NCBI RefSeq assembly: GCF_014638095.1
Contig: NZ_BMFH01000002.1
Location: 310,001 to 374,000 of the forward strand
DNA length: 64,000 bases
DNA from: Muriicola marianensis
Lineage (GTDB): Bacteria; Bacteroidota; Bacteroidia; Flavobacteriales; Flavobacteriaceae
Reading direction: 5' to 3'
Shown here: in pieces, positions 28,553-37,729 of the stretch
How positions within the stretch are numbered: position 1 is the stretch's first letter
How the letters are laid out: every line of letters starts with the position of its first letter
The notes under the pieces: generated by a model
What the model was told of the DNA's origin: nothing
Database searches by the model: none
Seen by the model: only the letters and a program-made list of their open reading frames with translations
Translations under genes and position numbers: made by a program

Positions 28553-29377
28553 ATGCAGCAGACAGCACCTAAGATCTCGATCGTCGTCAGCACCTATAAT
28601 TCGGAGGCCTGGCTTGAAAAGGTCCTCTGGGGATTCCAATACCAGACTTTTAAGGATTTCGAAGTGGTGATCGCTGATGACGGCTCCGGTCCGGCTACCC
28701 GGAAGTTGCTGGAGGAAATGCAGAAGAAGGTATTCTATCCCATCATTCACATCTGGCAGGAAGACGACGGGTTCCAGAAATCACGTATTCTCAACAAGGC
28801 GGTTGTTGCCTGCAATGCTCCTTATATCATCATGACCGACGGCGATTGTATCCCAAGGGAGGATTTCGTGGAAGTGCATTACATCAACAAGGAACCAGGC
28901 TATTTTATTTCCGGGGGATACTACATGCTGCCCATGAACATTTCCAAGGCCATTACCAGGGAAGATATAGAGAAACAGAATTGCTTTAATATCCATTGGT
29001 TAAAGAACATGGGGATCCCAAAGACCTTTAAGAACAACAAACTCACTGCGCGGGGATTTATCTCTAAATTCTTCAACACCATCACACCCACCAATGCGAG
29101 TTGGAACGGTCATAATTCCTCCGGGTGGAAAAAGGATATCCTCAATGTCAATGGTTTTGACGAGCGTATGCAATACGGAGGGCAGGATCGTGAGCTGGGG
29201 GAACGCCTTTTTAATTTTGGGATCAGATCCAAACAATTGAGATACAGTGCGGTCTGTGTGCATTTAGATCACAAACGTGGCTATAAAACCCCGGAGTCCA
29301 TAGAGAAGAATAAAGCGATCAGAAAAGAGACCCGGAGTCAAAAACGGGTCTGGACGCACTACGGCATAAGCAAGTAA
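28553..29377 (+). CDS. Glycosyltransferase family 2
   Basis: 274 residues starting MQQTAPKISIVVSTYNSEAWL. GT-A fold: SIVVSTYNSE, VVIADDGSG (nucleotide aspartates), TDGDCIPRED (DxD) and the late GGQDRELGERL (catalytic-base region). Members with the added galactosyl-type C-terminal helix sit in polysaccharide or LPS loci. An upstream in-frame TTG at 28526 would place the promoter inside the gene, so I start at 28553. Its 3' end overlaps the convergent glycosyltransferase by 19 nt. Confidence 0.88.
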   Translation: MQQTAPKISIVVSTYNSEAWLEKVLWGFQYQTFKDFEVVIADDGSGPATRKLLEEMQKKVFYPIIHIWQEDDGFQKSRILNKAVVACNAPYIIMTDGDCIPREDFVEVHYINKEPGYFISGGYYMLPMNISKAITREDIEKQNCFNIHWLKNMGIPKTFKNNKLTARGFISKFFNTITPTNASWNGHNSSGWKKDILNVNGFDERMQYGGQDRELGERLFNFGIRSKQLRYSAVCVHLDHKRGYKTPESIEKNKAIRKETRSQKRVWTHYGISK

Positions 29378-30153
29378 TAGGCAAGGGCGTTCTTTCTCTC
29401 CAGGCGTTTCAGTTCCCTGAATCGCTCTAGTACTCCCAGAGCGTTGAGATAACAGATCGTCAACCCTTTTTTACCATCCAGGATCCCTAACCTCAGAATA
29501 TAGTGGTTGAAGAATTTCCAGGCCGGTTTTACTATGTAGTAGAAATAGTTGAAGCTTTTCTCCCTGTAGAAATCCTCCTTGGCTTTTAGTCGGCCATAAT
29601 TAAGCATCTTCGACTTGTAATCGGAGTAATCCTTATAGCAGTAATGGATCAGTTTCTCTTTGAGAATTCCTGATGTACCGTCTACTTCAAGGGTCTCATG
29701 GACGATCTTCTTATCCGTAAATTTAGCTTTGTCCTTTTGGAAGAGGCGGTAGTTCTTATCGGTTTGCCATCCGCTATACCGCAGAGGAGTCTTCTGGAAC
29801 ATAAATTTCCTGTAAAACCAATAGGCTGCGTGAGGCGATTCGAGCTGAACCGTTTCCAGTATCTCATTCCTGAGGGCTTCCGGAATGATCTCATCGGCAT
29901 CCACGAAAAGTATCCAGGGATGGGAGGCCTGGCTCAATGCAAAGGTCTTTTGCTGGGTAAAATTCGAGAAGGGGTGTTGAATGGCTTTGACTTTCGGATG
30001 TTCCTTGAGATATTCATAGGTCCCATCCGTGCTGTATGAATCCACAACCACAATTTCATCGGCAAAGGAAACAGAATCAATACAGTCCTGAATATATCCC
30101 ATCTCATTATAGGTGATGATCAGCGCTGATATTTTATGATGTTCCTTTTTCAT
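29359..30153 (-). CDS. Glycosyltransferase family 2, KdtX/WaaE-like
   Basis: 264 residues. ISALIITYNEMGYIQDCIDS, IVVVDSYSTDGTYEYL and the ILFVDADEIIPEAL metal motif; a conserved SGWQTDKNYRLFQKDKAKF block and a hydrophobic C-terminal half with AWKFFNHYILRLGILDGKKGL. This is the layout of LPS-core beta-glucosyltransferases of the WaaE/KdtX type, acting on the cytoplasmic face of the inner membrane. Function in this organism is inferred only. Tail-to-tail overlap of 19 nt with the preceding glycosyltransferase. Confidence 0.88.
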   Translation of the reverse strand: MKKEHHKISALIITYNEMGYIQDCIDSVSFADEIVVVDSYSTDGTYEYLKEHPKVKAIQHPFSNFTQQKTFALSQASHPWILFVDADEIIPEALRNEILETVQLESPHAAYWFYRKFMFQKTPLRYSGWQTDKNYRLFQKDKAKFTDKKIVHETLEVDGTSGILKEKLIHYCYKDYSDYKSKMLNYGRLKAKEDFYREKSFNYFYYIVKPAWKFFNHYILRLGILDGKKGLTICYLNALGVLERFRELKRLERKNALAYYLLMP

Positions 30154-30244
30154 ACTTGTAATTGAGGTTATATCCTGGCTTTAAGCCAAAATAATAACTT
30201 GAAATTATCGATTAAATTGCCTTTTGAAAGTAAATTCTTACAAT

Positions 30245-31060
30245 TTAAACCGCTACATTATATTCCCTCAGGGCATCGTTCAGGGAGGTTTTCAGATCTG
30301 TGCTCGGTTTCCGTTTCCCGATGATCAGAGCACAGGGCACCTGATATTCTCCTGCGGCAAATTTCTTAGTGTAGCTCCCTGGTATAACAACTGAGCGCGC
30401 CGGAACCCTACCTTTCATCTCTATAGGCTCTGACCCGGTCACATCGATGATCTTGGTTGAAGCGGTCAACACCACGTTGGCACCCAGCACGGCTTCACGT
30501 TCTACTCTCACTCCTTCCACAACTATGCATCGGCTTCCCACAAAGGCATTGTCCTCAATGATCACAGGGGCTGCCTGCAGGGGTTCCAGCACCCCTCCAA
30601 TCCCAACACCCCCGCTTAGGTGTACGTTCTTCCCTATCTGTGCACAACTACCTACGGTAGCCCAGGTATCTACCATGGTCCCGCTGTCTACATACGCTCC
30701 GATATTCACATAACTCGGCATGAGGATGGTACCGGAGGCGATGAATGCACCGTGCCTGGCCACTGCGTGGGGTACAACTCTCACGCCTTTTTCTTTATAT
30801 CCTTTTTTGAGCGGTATCTTATCGTGGTATTCGAAGATGCCAACCTCGTAAGTATCCATCTTCTGAATAGGAAAGTAAAGTACCACTGCCTTTTTTACCC
30901 ATTCGTTGATCTGCCAGTCGTCCCCTGTAGGTTCGGCACATCTGAGTTTTCCCTGATCGATCAGGTTAACGACTTCCCTTATGGCCGTCTGAGTCCCGGA
31001 ATCCGCCAGCAAGTCTCGATTCTCCCAGGCTTTTTCCACGATTTTCTTCAACTCTTCCAT
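30245..31060 (-). CDS. dapD: 2,3,4,5-Tetrahydropyridine-2,6-dicarboxylate N-succinyltransferase
   Basis: 271 residues. Succinylates tetrahydrodipicolinate on the route to diaminopimelate. N-terminal helical domain, then a left-handed beta-helix of hexapeptide repeats (about 100-215: VVPHAVARHGAFIASGTILMPS, VNIGAYVDSGTMVDTWATVG and so on) and the YTKKFAAGEYQVPCALIIGKR end. Works with lysA, present elsewhere in the window. -7 box at 31080-31087; divergent from ruvX. Confidence 0.96.
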   Translation of the reverse strand: MEELKKIVEKAWENRDLLADSGTQTAIREVVNLIDQGKLRCAEPTGDDWQINEWVKKAVVLYFPIQKMDTYEVGIFEYHDKIPLKKGYKEKGVRVVPHAVARHGAFIASGTILMPSYVNIGAYVDSGTMVDTWATVGSCAQIGKNVHLSGGVGIGGVLEPLQAAPVIIEDNAFVGSRCIVVEGVRVEREAVLGANVVLTASTKIIDVTGSEPIEMKGRVPARSVVIPGSYTKKFAAGEYQVPCALIIGKRKPSTDLKTSLNDALREYNVAV

Positions 31061-31079
31061 AGGCTAAACAAATTTGCCG

Positions 31080-31087
31080 CAAAGATA
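31080..31087 (-). promoter_or_regulatory. -7 element of dapD
   Basis: Minus-strand TATCTTTG (CAAAGATA as written), 19 nt before the dapD start. Confidence 0.6.
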
Positions 31088-31141
31088 GTGGGATGGGGTG
31101 GATTATGGAGAGCATTTTGACAGGAATAACAATTTATCCTG

Positions 31142-31149
31142 TACTTTTG
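31142..31149 (+). promoter_or_regulatory. -7 element of ruvX
   Basis: TACTTTTG, exact TAnnTTTG, 9 nt before ATG 31159; implies a very short leader and rules out starts further upstream. Confidence 0.65.
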
Positions 31150-31158
31150 CAAAAATTA

Positions 31159-31581
31159 ATGGAATTGGGGAGGATCATTGCCTTGGATTACGGAAAAGTC
31201 AGGACGGGAATAGCGGTCACAGACCCCTTGCAACTCATAGCTTCCGGGCTGACCACCGTAGATACAAAGGCCTTGATCCCTTTTCTGGAAACCTATCTGG
31301 CCGAAGAGAGCATCGCTGCTTTGGTCGTAGGAGAACCCCGGCAAATGGACAACTCCCCGTCGGAGTCGGAAGCAATGATCAGCAGCTTCATCGACAAATG
31401 GGAGAAATTGTATCCGGAGATCCCGGTATACCGGCAGGATGAACGGTTTACTTCCCGTGAGGCTTTGAAAAGCATGATCGCCTCCGGCGTTAAGAAAAGC
31501 AAGAGAAGAGAAAAGGCCCTGGTGGATGAGGTGAGTGCAACCCTCATTCTGCAGGGATATCTCGACAGGATAAAAAATTGA
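31159..31581 (+). CDS. ruvX: Putative pre-16S rRNA nuclease / Holliday junction resolvase RuvX (YqgF)
   Basis: 140 residues. RNase H-like fold: RIIALDYGKVRTGIAVTD with catalytic Asp10, ALVVGEPRQMDN, PVYRQDERFTSREA with the second acidic site, and VDEVSATLILQGYLD with the last aspartate. YqgF is known to mature 16S rRNA ends in E. coli; Holliday resolution was an early assignment. The promoter box fixes the start at 31159 rather than 31093. 26 nt before def, so likely co-transcribed. Confidence 0.92.
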   Translation: MELGRIIALDYGKVRTGIAVTDPLQLIASGLTTVDTKALIPFLETYLAEESIAALVVGEPRQMDNSPSESEAMISSFIDKWEKLYPEIPVYRQDERFTSREALKSMIASGVKKSKRREKALVDEVSATLILQGYLDRIKN

Positions 31582-31607
31582 GAACCTACTAGAGATCAGA
31601 TCAGAAT

Positions 31608-32198
31608 ATGATTTTACCAATTGTTGCCTATGGTGATCCGGTTTTGCGGAAGATAAGTACAGAAATCGATGAGGATTACGAAGGTCTGGACACCCTTATT
31701 TCCAACATGTGGGAAACGATGTACAATGCCAGTGGGGTAGGCCTGGCGGCCCCACAGATCGGTCTTGCCATCAGATTGTTCCTCGTAGACACCAGTCCTT
31801 TTGCCGATGATGAAGAACTCTCGGCGGAGGAGAGAAAACAGCTCGAAGGTTTCAAAAGAGTTTTTATAAATGCGAAGATCCTGGAGGAAACCGGAAATTC
31901 ATGGGCCTTTAATGAAGGGTGTTTGAGTATACCGGATATACGGGAAGACATCACCCGCCTGGATACCATCACCCTGAGGTATCAGGACGAGAATTTCGTG
32001 GAACATACAGAGACCTTCGACGGACTGCTGGCACGTGTTATCCAGCACGAATACGATCACATTGAGGGTATACTCTTCACAGACAAGGTATCGAGCCTTA
32101 AGAAACGACTTCTCAAAGGGAAACTCTCCAACATATCCAAGGGAAAAATACAGGTGGATTACAGGATGCGATTCCCCCTGTTAAAAAAAGGCAGATAG
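31608..32198 (+). CDS. def: Peptide deformylase
   Basis: 196 residues. Removes the N-formyl group from nascent proteins. Three motifs are intact: GVGLAAPQIG, NEGCLSIP (metal cysteine) and QHEYDHIEGILF (two metal histidines and the catalytic glutamate). Length is in the type 1 range, with an insert (LSAEERKQLEGF) as in other Bacteroidota. Follows ruvX and precedes the DUF5606 gene. Confidence 0.97.
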   Translation: MILPIVAYGDPVLRKISTEIDEDYEGLDTLISNMWETMYNASGVGLAAPQIGLAIRLFLVDTSPFADDEELSAEERKQLEGFKRVFINAKILEETGNSWAFNEGCLSIPDIREDITRLDTITLRYQDENFVEHTETFDGLLARVIQHEYDHIEGILFTDKVSSLKKRLLKGKLSNISKGKIQVDYRMRFPLLKKGR

Positions 32199-32251
32199 GA
32201 TGCGATATTCCTTATTATTTTACATATTTGCCGCCTAAAATCAGGAATTGA

Positions 32252-32674
32252 ATGAGTCTGGACAAGATCTTATCCATCGGAGGAAAACCGGGACTGTTTA
32301 AGTTGCTTACCCAAACCCGCTCGGGCTTTGTGGCTGAATCACTGCTGGATGGTAAAAAGGTTACGGTAGGGATGACCAATAATGTAAGCGTACTCTCTGA
32401 GATAGCCATTTTTACCCTGGAAGAGGAACTGCCTCTGAAGGCCGTTTTTAATAAGATCAAGGAGAAGGAGAATGGAGGAAAGACCTCCATAGGCCACAAA
32501 GAGGACAAGATCAAGCTCGAGGAGTATTTCTTCGAAGTAGTACCCAATTACGATGAAGACCGTGTCTATCCCAGCGATATAAAGAAGGTCATACAGTGGT
32601 ACAACCTCCTGCACCAGCACGGGATCACCGATTTTGAACCAGAGGAATCACCGGAAGAAGGGGAAGAAAAATAG
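32252..32674 (+). CDS. DUF5606 family protein
   Basis: 140 residues, cytosolic. MSLDKILSIGGKPGLFKLLTQTRSGFVAESLLDGKK is the conserved N-terminal half (landmarks ILSIGGKPGL and GFVAESL), followed by a lysine/glutamate-rich middle and a YPSDIKKVIQWYNLL helix; acidic tail. Known as a Bacteroidota-restricted family of unknown function that often sits by def and mazG; here it follows def by 53 nt. Confidence 0.88.
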   Translation: MSLDKILSIGGKPGLFKLLTQTRSGFVAESLLDGKKVTVGMTNNVSVLSEIAIFTLEEELPLKAVFNKIKEKENGGKTSIGHKEDKIKLEEYFFEVVPNYDEDRVYPSDIKKVIQWYNLLHQHGITDFEPEESPEEGEEK

Positions 32675-32753
32675 GTTTTTGATCCCGGTTCAACCCATAT
32701 AATTTCTCATAATTATCTCTATATTCGGAGTCTGAACAAAACTGAGACTCCAG

Positions 32754-35700
32754 ATGATACATTCGTGCTTTCGATCCCTCCCTGTCGCACTACTTCTCAT
32801 TTTTTCAACATTCCAATTAAAAGCTCAGGATTCCATCCAGGCTGTGGATTCCACCAAAAAGGCTACTAAGGAACTGCCTTTAGAGCCAGAGAGGAAAATC
32901 AGCTTCACAACCTCAGAAGGTACCTGGATATCCCTGGACGTCAGTCCGGATGGTTCAACCATCGTCTTCGACCTGATGGGAGATATCTACACTTTGCCCA
33001 TACAGGGAGGCAAAGCTGTACCTGTCACCCAGGGCATGGCCTATGATGTCCATCCGCGGTTCAGCCCGGATGGAAAGTCGATTGTTTTCATATCCGACAA
33101 GAGTGGCTCTGACAATGTCTGGACGCTGAGACTTGAGGACAATGAAGAAAAGCAGATCAGCAAGGCAAACAACCAGAATTTCTTCGCTGCAGAATGGACC
33201 CCGGACGGGGAGTATATTTTAGCAGCCCAGGGAAGGCGGAATATCAAAATGCATATTTATCACAGGGAAGGCGGATCGGGAAGTGCACTGATCTCTGAAC
33301 CCAAAAACCTCAAGACCATCGACCCTGCCATAAGCCCGGATGGAAAACTGCTCTATTTCTCCCAGCGGCAGAACGCCTGGAATTACAATGCCCGCTTACC
33401 TCAATACCAGATAGGGACCTATGATATGGAAGATGGCGATATGGCGGTGATTACCTCCCGCTATGGCTCTGCCTTTACGCCCACCTTGTCTCCGGACGGA
33501 AACTGGCTGGTATACGGAAGCAGATACGAGGAGAAAACCGGACTCGTCCTGCGGGATCTCAATTCCGGGAAGGAGCGATGGCTGGCGTATCCCGTACAAA
33601 GGGACGAACAGGAATCCATAGCGCCTTTGGGCGTCCTCCCGGCCATGTCCTTTACTCCTGACAGTAAAAAACTGCTCACCTCCTATGGAGGTAAACTCTA
33701 TTCCATTGATATTTCGAACAACACAGCCTCGGAAATCCCATTTACAGCCGAAGTAGACCTCGACATGGGTCCGAGGTTGAAATTCTCTTATCCCATTGAG
33801 GATACCCCTGAAGCCCTGGTGACCCAGATCCGGGATGCAAGGCCTTCCCCGGACGGAAAAAAACTCGCCTTTACAGCCCTGAACAGGCTTTATGTCATGG
33901 ACCTTCCTGATGGTACTCCCAGAAGGCTTTCGGACCACAATTTTACAGAGGCCCAGCCCAGTTGGTCACCGGATGGCAAGTGGCTGGTATATACGACCTG
34001 GAAGGAAGGAGGAGGACATCTCTTCAAGGTCAATGTAGATGGAAGGCCCAGACAGGTGCAATTAACCCGCCAGGCGGGGATTTACAGTAACCCGCAGTGG
34101 TCGTATTCCGTGAATAGGATTGCCTTTCAAAGGGGAACCGCACAGGCCTATGAGGATGCCGTGGGACCCCGGGCGAGGGGAGCCCAGGAAGACCTGGTCT
34201 GGATCTCTTCAGACGGGGGTCCTGTTCAATTCATAGATAAATCGAAAGGGAGAGAACAACCGCATTTTACCCGGGTTGATGACAGGATCTACCTGAGCCA
34301 CTCTACCAAGGGCCTGATATCAATACGCTGGGACGGGACAGATGAAAAGGAGTTATTGAAGCTGAAGGGGATAGAGACATACGGCTCTAGCGATATTTTT
34401 GGCAGGGACCATATGGAAGGAGCCATTCCTCATTATTTGCCCATGGTTGAAGACAACAGGGAAGATAATGACAAGGCTTCTCGCCCTTCGGAGATCCGTA
34501 TCTCCCCGGACGGGACCACAGCCCTGGCTCTGATCAACAACGATATCTATACCGTTACGATCCCGAGGTATGGGAAGACACCCACTATCTCCGTAGCCAA
34601 ACCTGAAAAGGCTGCTTTCCCCGCGGTGAAACTAACCACCCTGGGAGGTGAGTTCCCGGCCTGGTCTGATGACAGCAAGAAGGTTCACTGGTCACTCGGA
34701 GCCAGTCATTTCCGCTATGACCTTGCGGCCGGAAAGCAGTACAGGGATAGTGTGGCTGCAGCGAAGAAAGCGGAGAAAGAACTAGCCGGTGCTGAAAAAC
34801 AAAAAGATTCTACGGCCAACGGAAATGAAAAAGAAAAGGAAAGTGAGGTCTTTGAAGCAGAGGAATTCAAGATCAAGGTGAAATACAAACGGCACATTCC
34901 TGAAGGTACTTTATTGTTGAAAGGAGGAAGGATCATCACCATGAAAGGGGATGAGGTCATTGAGAACGGTGATATCCTGATCGAGAACAACCGGATCAAG
35001 GCTCTTGGGCCAAACGGTTCCATCACCATGCCCAAAAATACTAGGGTCATCGATGTAAGCGGAAAAACACTCACACCCGGATTTGTGGACACCCACGCCC
35101 ACATGTGGCCTATTTGGGGAATCCATAAAAATCAGGTATGGATGTACTCTGCCAACCTCGCTTATGGGGTCACCACGACCCGGGATCCACAGACCGCCAC
35201 TACCGACGTGCTTACGTATTCTGACATGGTGGAGGCAGGAATGCTGCACGGTCCGCGGGTATACAGCACGGGACCCGGAGTGGGATTCTGGAGGTACAAG
35301 ATCGAGAGCCTGGATCATGCCAAACGGGTTTTGAAACAGTACAGTGAATACTATCATACAAAGACCATCAAGATGTACCTGGTCGGGAACAGACAGCAGA
35401 GGCAATGGGTTATTATGGCCGCTAAGGAACTTGAGTTGATGCCGACGACAGAAGGGGGTCTCGATTTTAAGTTGAACATGAACCAGTTGCTTGACGGGTA
35501 TCCGGGCCATGAACATTCCCTTCCGATCTATCCCATCTACAGGGATGTGGTCAAAACCATAGCAGAGTCAAAAATGGCCGTAACTCCGACCCTGCTGGTC
35601 TCTTATGGCGGCCCCTGGGCAGAAAATTATTTCTATGCTAAGGAAGATGTGTGGGGTGATGCAAAATTGCAGCACTTTACACCATATGAAGAACTGGCAA

Positions 35701-36161
35701 ATAAATCCAGGCGAAGGCCGGGTTGGTTCATGGATGAGGAACACGTCTTTATGAAACATGCCGAGTTTATGAATGATCTGGTCCGGGAAGGCGGACTTGC
35801 CGGGATAGGCAGTCATGGTCAGTTGCAGGGTCTCGGATTTCACTGGGAACTGTGGTCGGTGGCCAGCGGGGGCATGAAGAACCACGACGCCCTGAAGGTA
35901 GCAACCATTCAGGGGGCTACGGCAATCGGACTCGAAAAGGACCTCGGATCCCTTGAAGCTGGTAAGCTGGCTGATATCCTTATCCTGGCGGAAGATCCCC
36001 TGGAGGATCTGAGGAATACCAATACGCTCACGCATGTGATCAGGAATGGCACCGTTTACGATGCCGAAACCCTGGATGAGGTATGGCCGGTAGAAAAGAA
36101 AGCGGCACCATTTAGCTGGCAATCCGAAAAACCAAAGGGTATTCCGGGTATAAAGCATTGA
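32754..36161 (+). CDS. Exported PD40 propeller - amidohydrolase fusion
   Basis: 1135 residues, signal peptide ending near QLKAQ. Residues ~40-640 are beta-propeller strands with recurring SPDGK/SPDGT motifs (TolB/PD40-like: DVSPDGSTIVF, FSPDGKSIVF, PSPDGKKLAF, SWSPDGKWLVY). A charged linker of Lys/Glu/Ala lies at about 660-705. The C-terminal ~420 residues are an amidohydrolase: TPGFVDTHAHMW provides the H-x-H metal pair (near 780), then GHEHSLPIYP and the late SHGQ and DILILAEDPL. A periplasmic hydrolase of unknown substrate; family members are annotated as imidazolonepropionase-like. A near-consensus TATATTCG at 32720-32727 could be its -7 box. Confidence 0.88.
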   Translation: MIHSCFRSLPVALLLIFSTFQLKAQDSIQAVDSTKKATKELPLEPERKISFTTSEGTWISLDVSPDGSTIVFDLMGDIYTLPIQGGKAVPVTQGMAYDVHPRFSPDGKSIVFISDKSGSDNVWTLRLEDNEEKQISKANNQNFFAAEWTPDGEYILAAQGRRNIKMHIYHREGGSGSALISEPKNLKTIDPAISPDGKLLYFSQRQNAWNYNARLPQYQIGTYDMEDGDMAVITSRYGSAFTPTLSPDGNWLVYGSRYEEKTGLVLRDLNSGKERWLAYPVQRDEQESIAPLGVLPAMSFTPDSKKLLTSYGGKLYSIDISNNTASEIPFTAEVDLDMGPRLKFSYPIEDTPEALVTQIRDARPSPDGKKLAFTALNRLYVMDLPDGTPRRLSDHNFTEAQPSWSPDGKWLVYTTWKEGGGHLFKVNVDGRPRQVQLTRQAGIYSNPQWSYSVNRIAFQRGTAQAYEDAVGPRARGAQEDLVWISSDGGPVQFIDKSKGREQPHFTRVDDRIYLSHSTKGLISIRWDGTDEKELLKLKGIETYGSSDIFGRDHMEGAIPHYLPMVEDNREDNDKASRPSEIRISPDGTTALALINNDIYTVTIPRYGKTPTISVAKPEKAAFPAVKLTTLGGEFPAWSDDSKKVHWSLGASHFRYDLAAGKQYRDSVAAAKKAEKELAGAEKQKDSTANGNEKEKESEVFEAEEFKIKVKYKRHIPEGTLLLKGGRIITMKGDEVIENGDILIENNRIKALGPNGSITMPKNTRVIDVSGKTLTPGFVDTHAHMWPIWGIHKNQVWMYSANLAYGVTTTRDPQTATTDVLTYSDMVEAGMLHGPRVYSTGPGVGFWRYKIESLDHAKRVLKQYSEYYHTKTIKMYLVGNRQQRQWVIMAAKELELMPTTEGGLDFKLNMNQLLDGYPGHEHSLPIYPIYRDVVKTIAESKMAVTPTLLVSYGGPWAENYFYAKEDVWGDAKLQHFTPYEELANKSRRRPGWFMDEEHVFMKHAEFMNDLVREGGLAGIGSHGQLQGLGFHWELWSVASGGMKNHDALKVATIQGATAIGLEKDLGSLEAGKLADILILAEDPLEDLRNTNTLTHVIRNGTVYDAETLDEVWPVEKKAAPFSWQSEKPKGIPGIKH

Positions 36162-36186
36162 TTCTGAATGATCTCTATGTTGGCGA

Positions 36187-37692
36187 TTATCGGGAAGTAT
36201 CCCTGATAAAATCCGCGACATCCTTCTTAAAATGTGCCATAGACGGTGGATGGGTATACATCATATGCCCGGCCTCGTAATACTTCATGATGATGTTTTC
36301 CTTAATCTCCGGGGTCAGCCCCAGATGACTGATACTGTGCTCCACCCCGTAGAAGACCGTGGCAATATCGTAGATTCCGTTGAGGATGAGGACTTTCACA
36401 TGGGGATCCCTAGACATGGCTTCTGCCAGATCCACTCCCGTATTGATGGCGGCCTGTGTACCCCAGCGCTCGTTTCCCTCGTGTTTCCAATCCCATTTAA
36501 AGCCTTTTCTCTCATAAGCTGAGGTGGCGTAATGCAAGGACTTGTCCACCTTCAGGTCACGGTACAAGTAATCGAGAAATCCGGCTGTATAAGCAGGGGA
36601 AATGGCCGAGCTTTGAGGATCATGGTTGCCTTCCTGGGCCAACAGGTCCTGATTGATCCCTGTGAAGCGGGAGTCTAACCGACCTACGATTTCACCTTTA
36701 TCCCTGAGGAATTCCGCAAAGAATTCGCTGTTGGTGACCCTCAGGTCTGCCTTTACCCAATAGTCGGCCTTCGTCCCGGTATACATCGCGAGTTTTGCAG
36801 CCATCGCACTTTTCTCATCCTCCGTAAGCCGATCCCCTTTGAAGAGGGCAGGGGTGTATTCTTCTTCTGTGAACTTCCTCACCTTATCCAAAAATACATA
36901 GAGATCAGTCGGTTTATCCGGGATCATATCGTGGTACCAGGCCGTTGCTGCATAGGTGGGAAAATGGACGATATACGGCAGATCGTCCTCGGGCGGGAAG
37001 AGAAGTGTCCTCAGGTCAAATACCGCTGAGACCATGATGACCCCGTTCAGGGCGATCCCATCTTTTAGCAGCCGGTTCATCAACCCCGCATTTCTGAATG
37101 TGCCATAACTCTCTCCCAGCAGGTATTTGGGACTGTTCATCCTGTCGTTTGCGATCAGGAACTGCCTGATAAAGAGGGCAAGGCTCCTTATGTCCTGGTC
37201 GACTCCCCAGAAATCCTTGAATTGAGCTTTCCCCAGGGGAACACTCAGGCCGGTTCCCACGGGGTCGATCATGACCAGGTCGGCCACGTCCAGGATGGAG
37301 AAATTGTTATTGACGATCTGATAAGGAGACGCCGGAGTGTAGTCCGGATCGTTCACTACGATTCTTTTGGGCCCAAGGATGCCCATATGAAGCCAGTAGG
37401 AAGAAGAGCCGGGACCCCCGTTATAGGCGAATACGACAGGCCTCCTTCGTGTTTCGGATTCCCTCTTGTCTCCCTTGGTATAGAAGGTATGGCCCATAAG
37501 GGCGATGGGTTTGTTCTGTTCGTCCCTTACTTCAAAGGTCCCTGCCTGTGCTGTGAGGTAGAGGGTCCTTCCATTTATGTTTACACTTTGCATGCTGGTA
37601 AAAACTTCGGCTTCAGGGATAGTATCCCGTTCTGCCTGGCCATGAACCATTTGCATTATAAACAATGTGGTTAAAATGTAAATCCTTTTCAT
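36187..37692 (-). CDS. Exported serine carboxypeptidase-like protein (S10-type)
   Basis: 501 residues; signal peptide to about residue 18 (VHGQ). Alpha/beta-hydrolase with the S10 hallmarks: FAYNGGPGSSS (oxyanion hole), YLLGESYGTFR (nucleophile Ser), LNGIYDIATVF (Asp) and EAGHMMYTH (His). Would remove C-terminal residues from peptides in the periplasm. Last gene of a minus-strand run of four exported hydrolases, 37 nt after the GH20 stop; converges with the amidohydrolase after 25 nt. Confidence 0.9.
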   Translation of the reverse strand: MKRIYILTTLFIMQMVHGQAERDTIPEAEVFTSMQSVNINGRTLYLTAQAGTFEVRDEQNKPIALMGHTFYTKGDKRESETRRRPVVFAYNGGPGSSSYWLHMGILGPKRIVVNDPDYTPASPYQIVNNNFSILDVADLVMIDPVGTGLSVPLGKAQFKDFWGVDQDIRSLALFIRQFLIANDRMNSPKYLLGESYGTFRNAGLMNRLLKDGIALNGVIMVSAVFDLRTLLFPPEDDLPYIVHFPTYAATAWYHDMIPDKPTDLYVFLDKVRKFTEEEYTPALFKGDRLTEDEKSAMAAKLAMYTGTKADYWVKADLRVTNSEFFAEFLRDKGEIVGRLDSRFTGINQDLLAQEGNHDPQSSAISPAYTAGFLDYLYRDLKVDKSLHYATSAYERKGFKWDWKHEGNERWGTQAAINTGVDLAEAMSRDPHVKVLILNGIYDIATVFYGVEHSISHLGLTPEIKENIIMKYYEAGHMMYTHPPSMAHFKKDVADFIRDTSR

Positions 37693-37729
37693 GATTTTCG
37701 GGTTAGTGAGTTTGTCGTATCTCCTGAGG

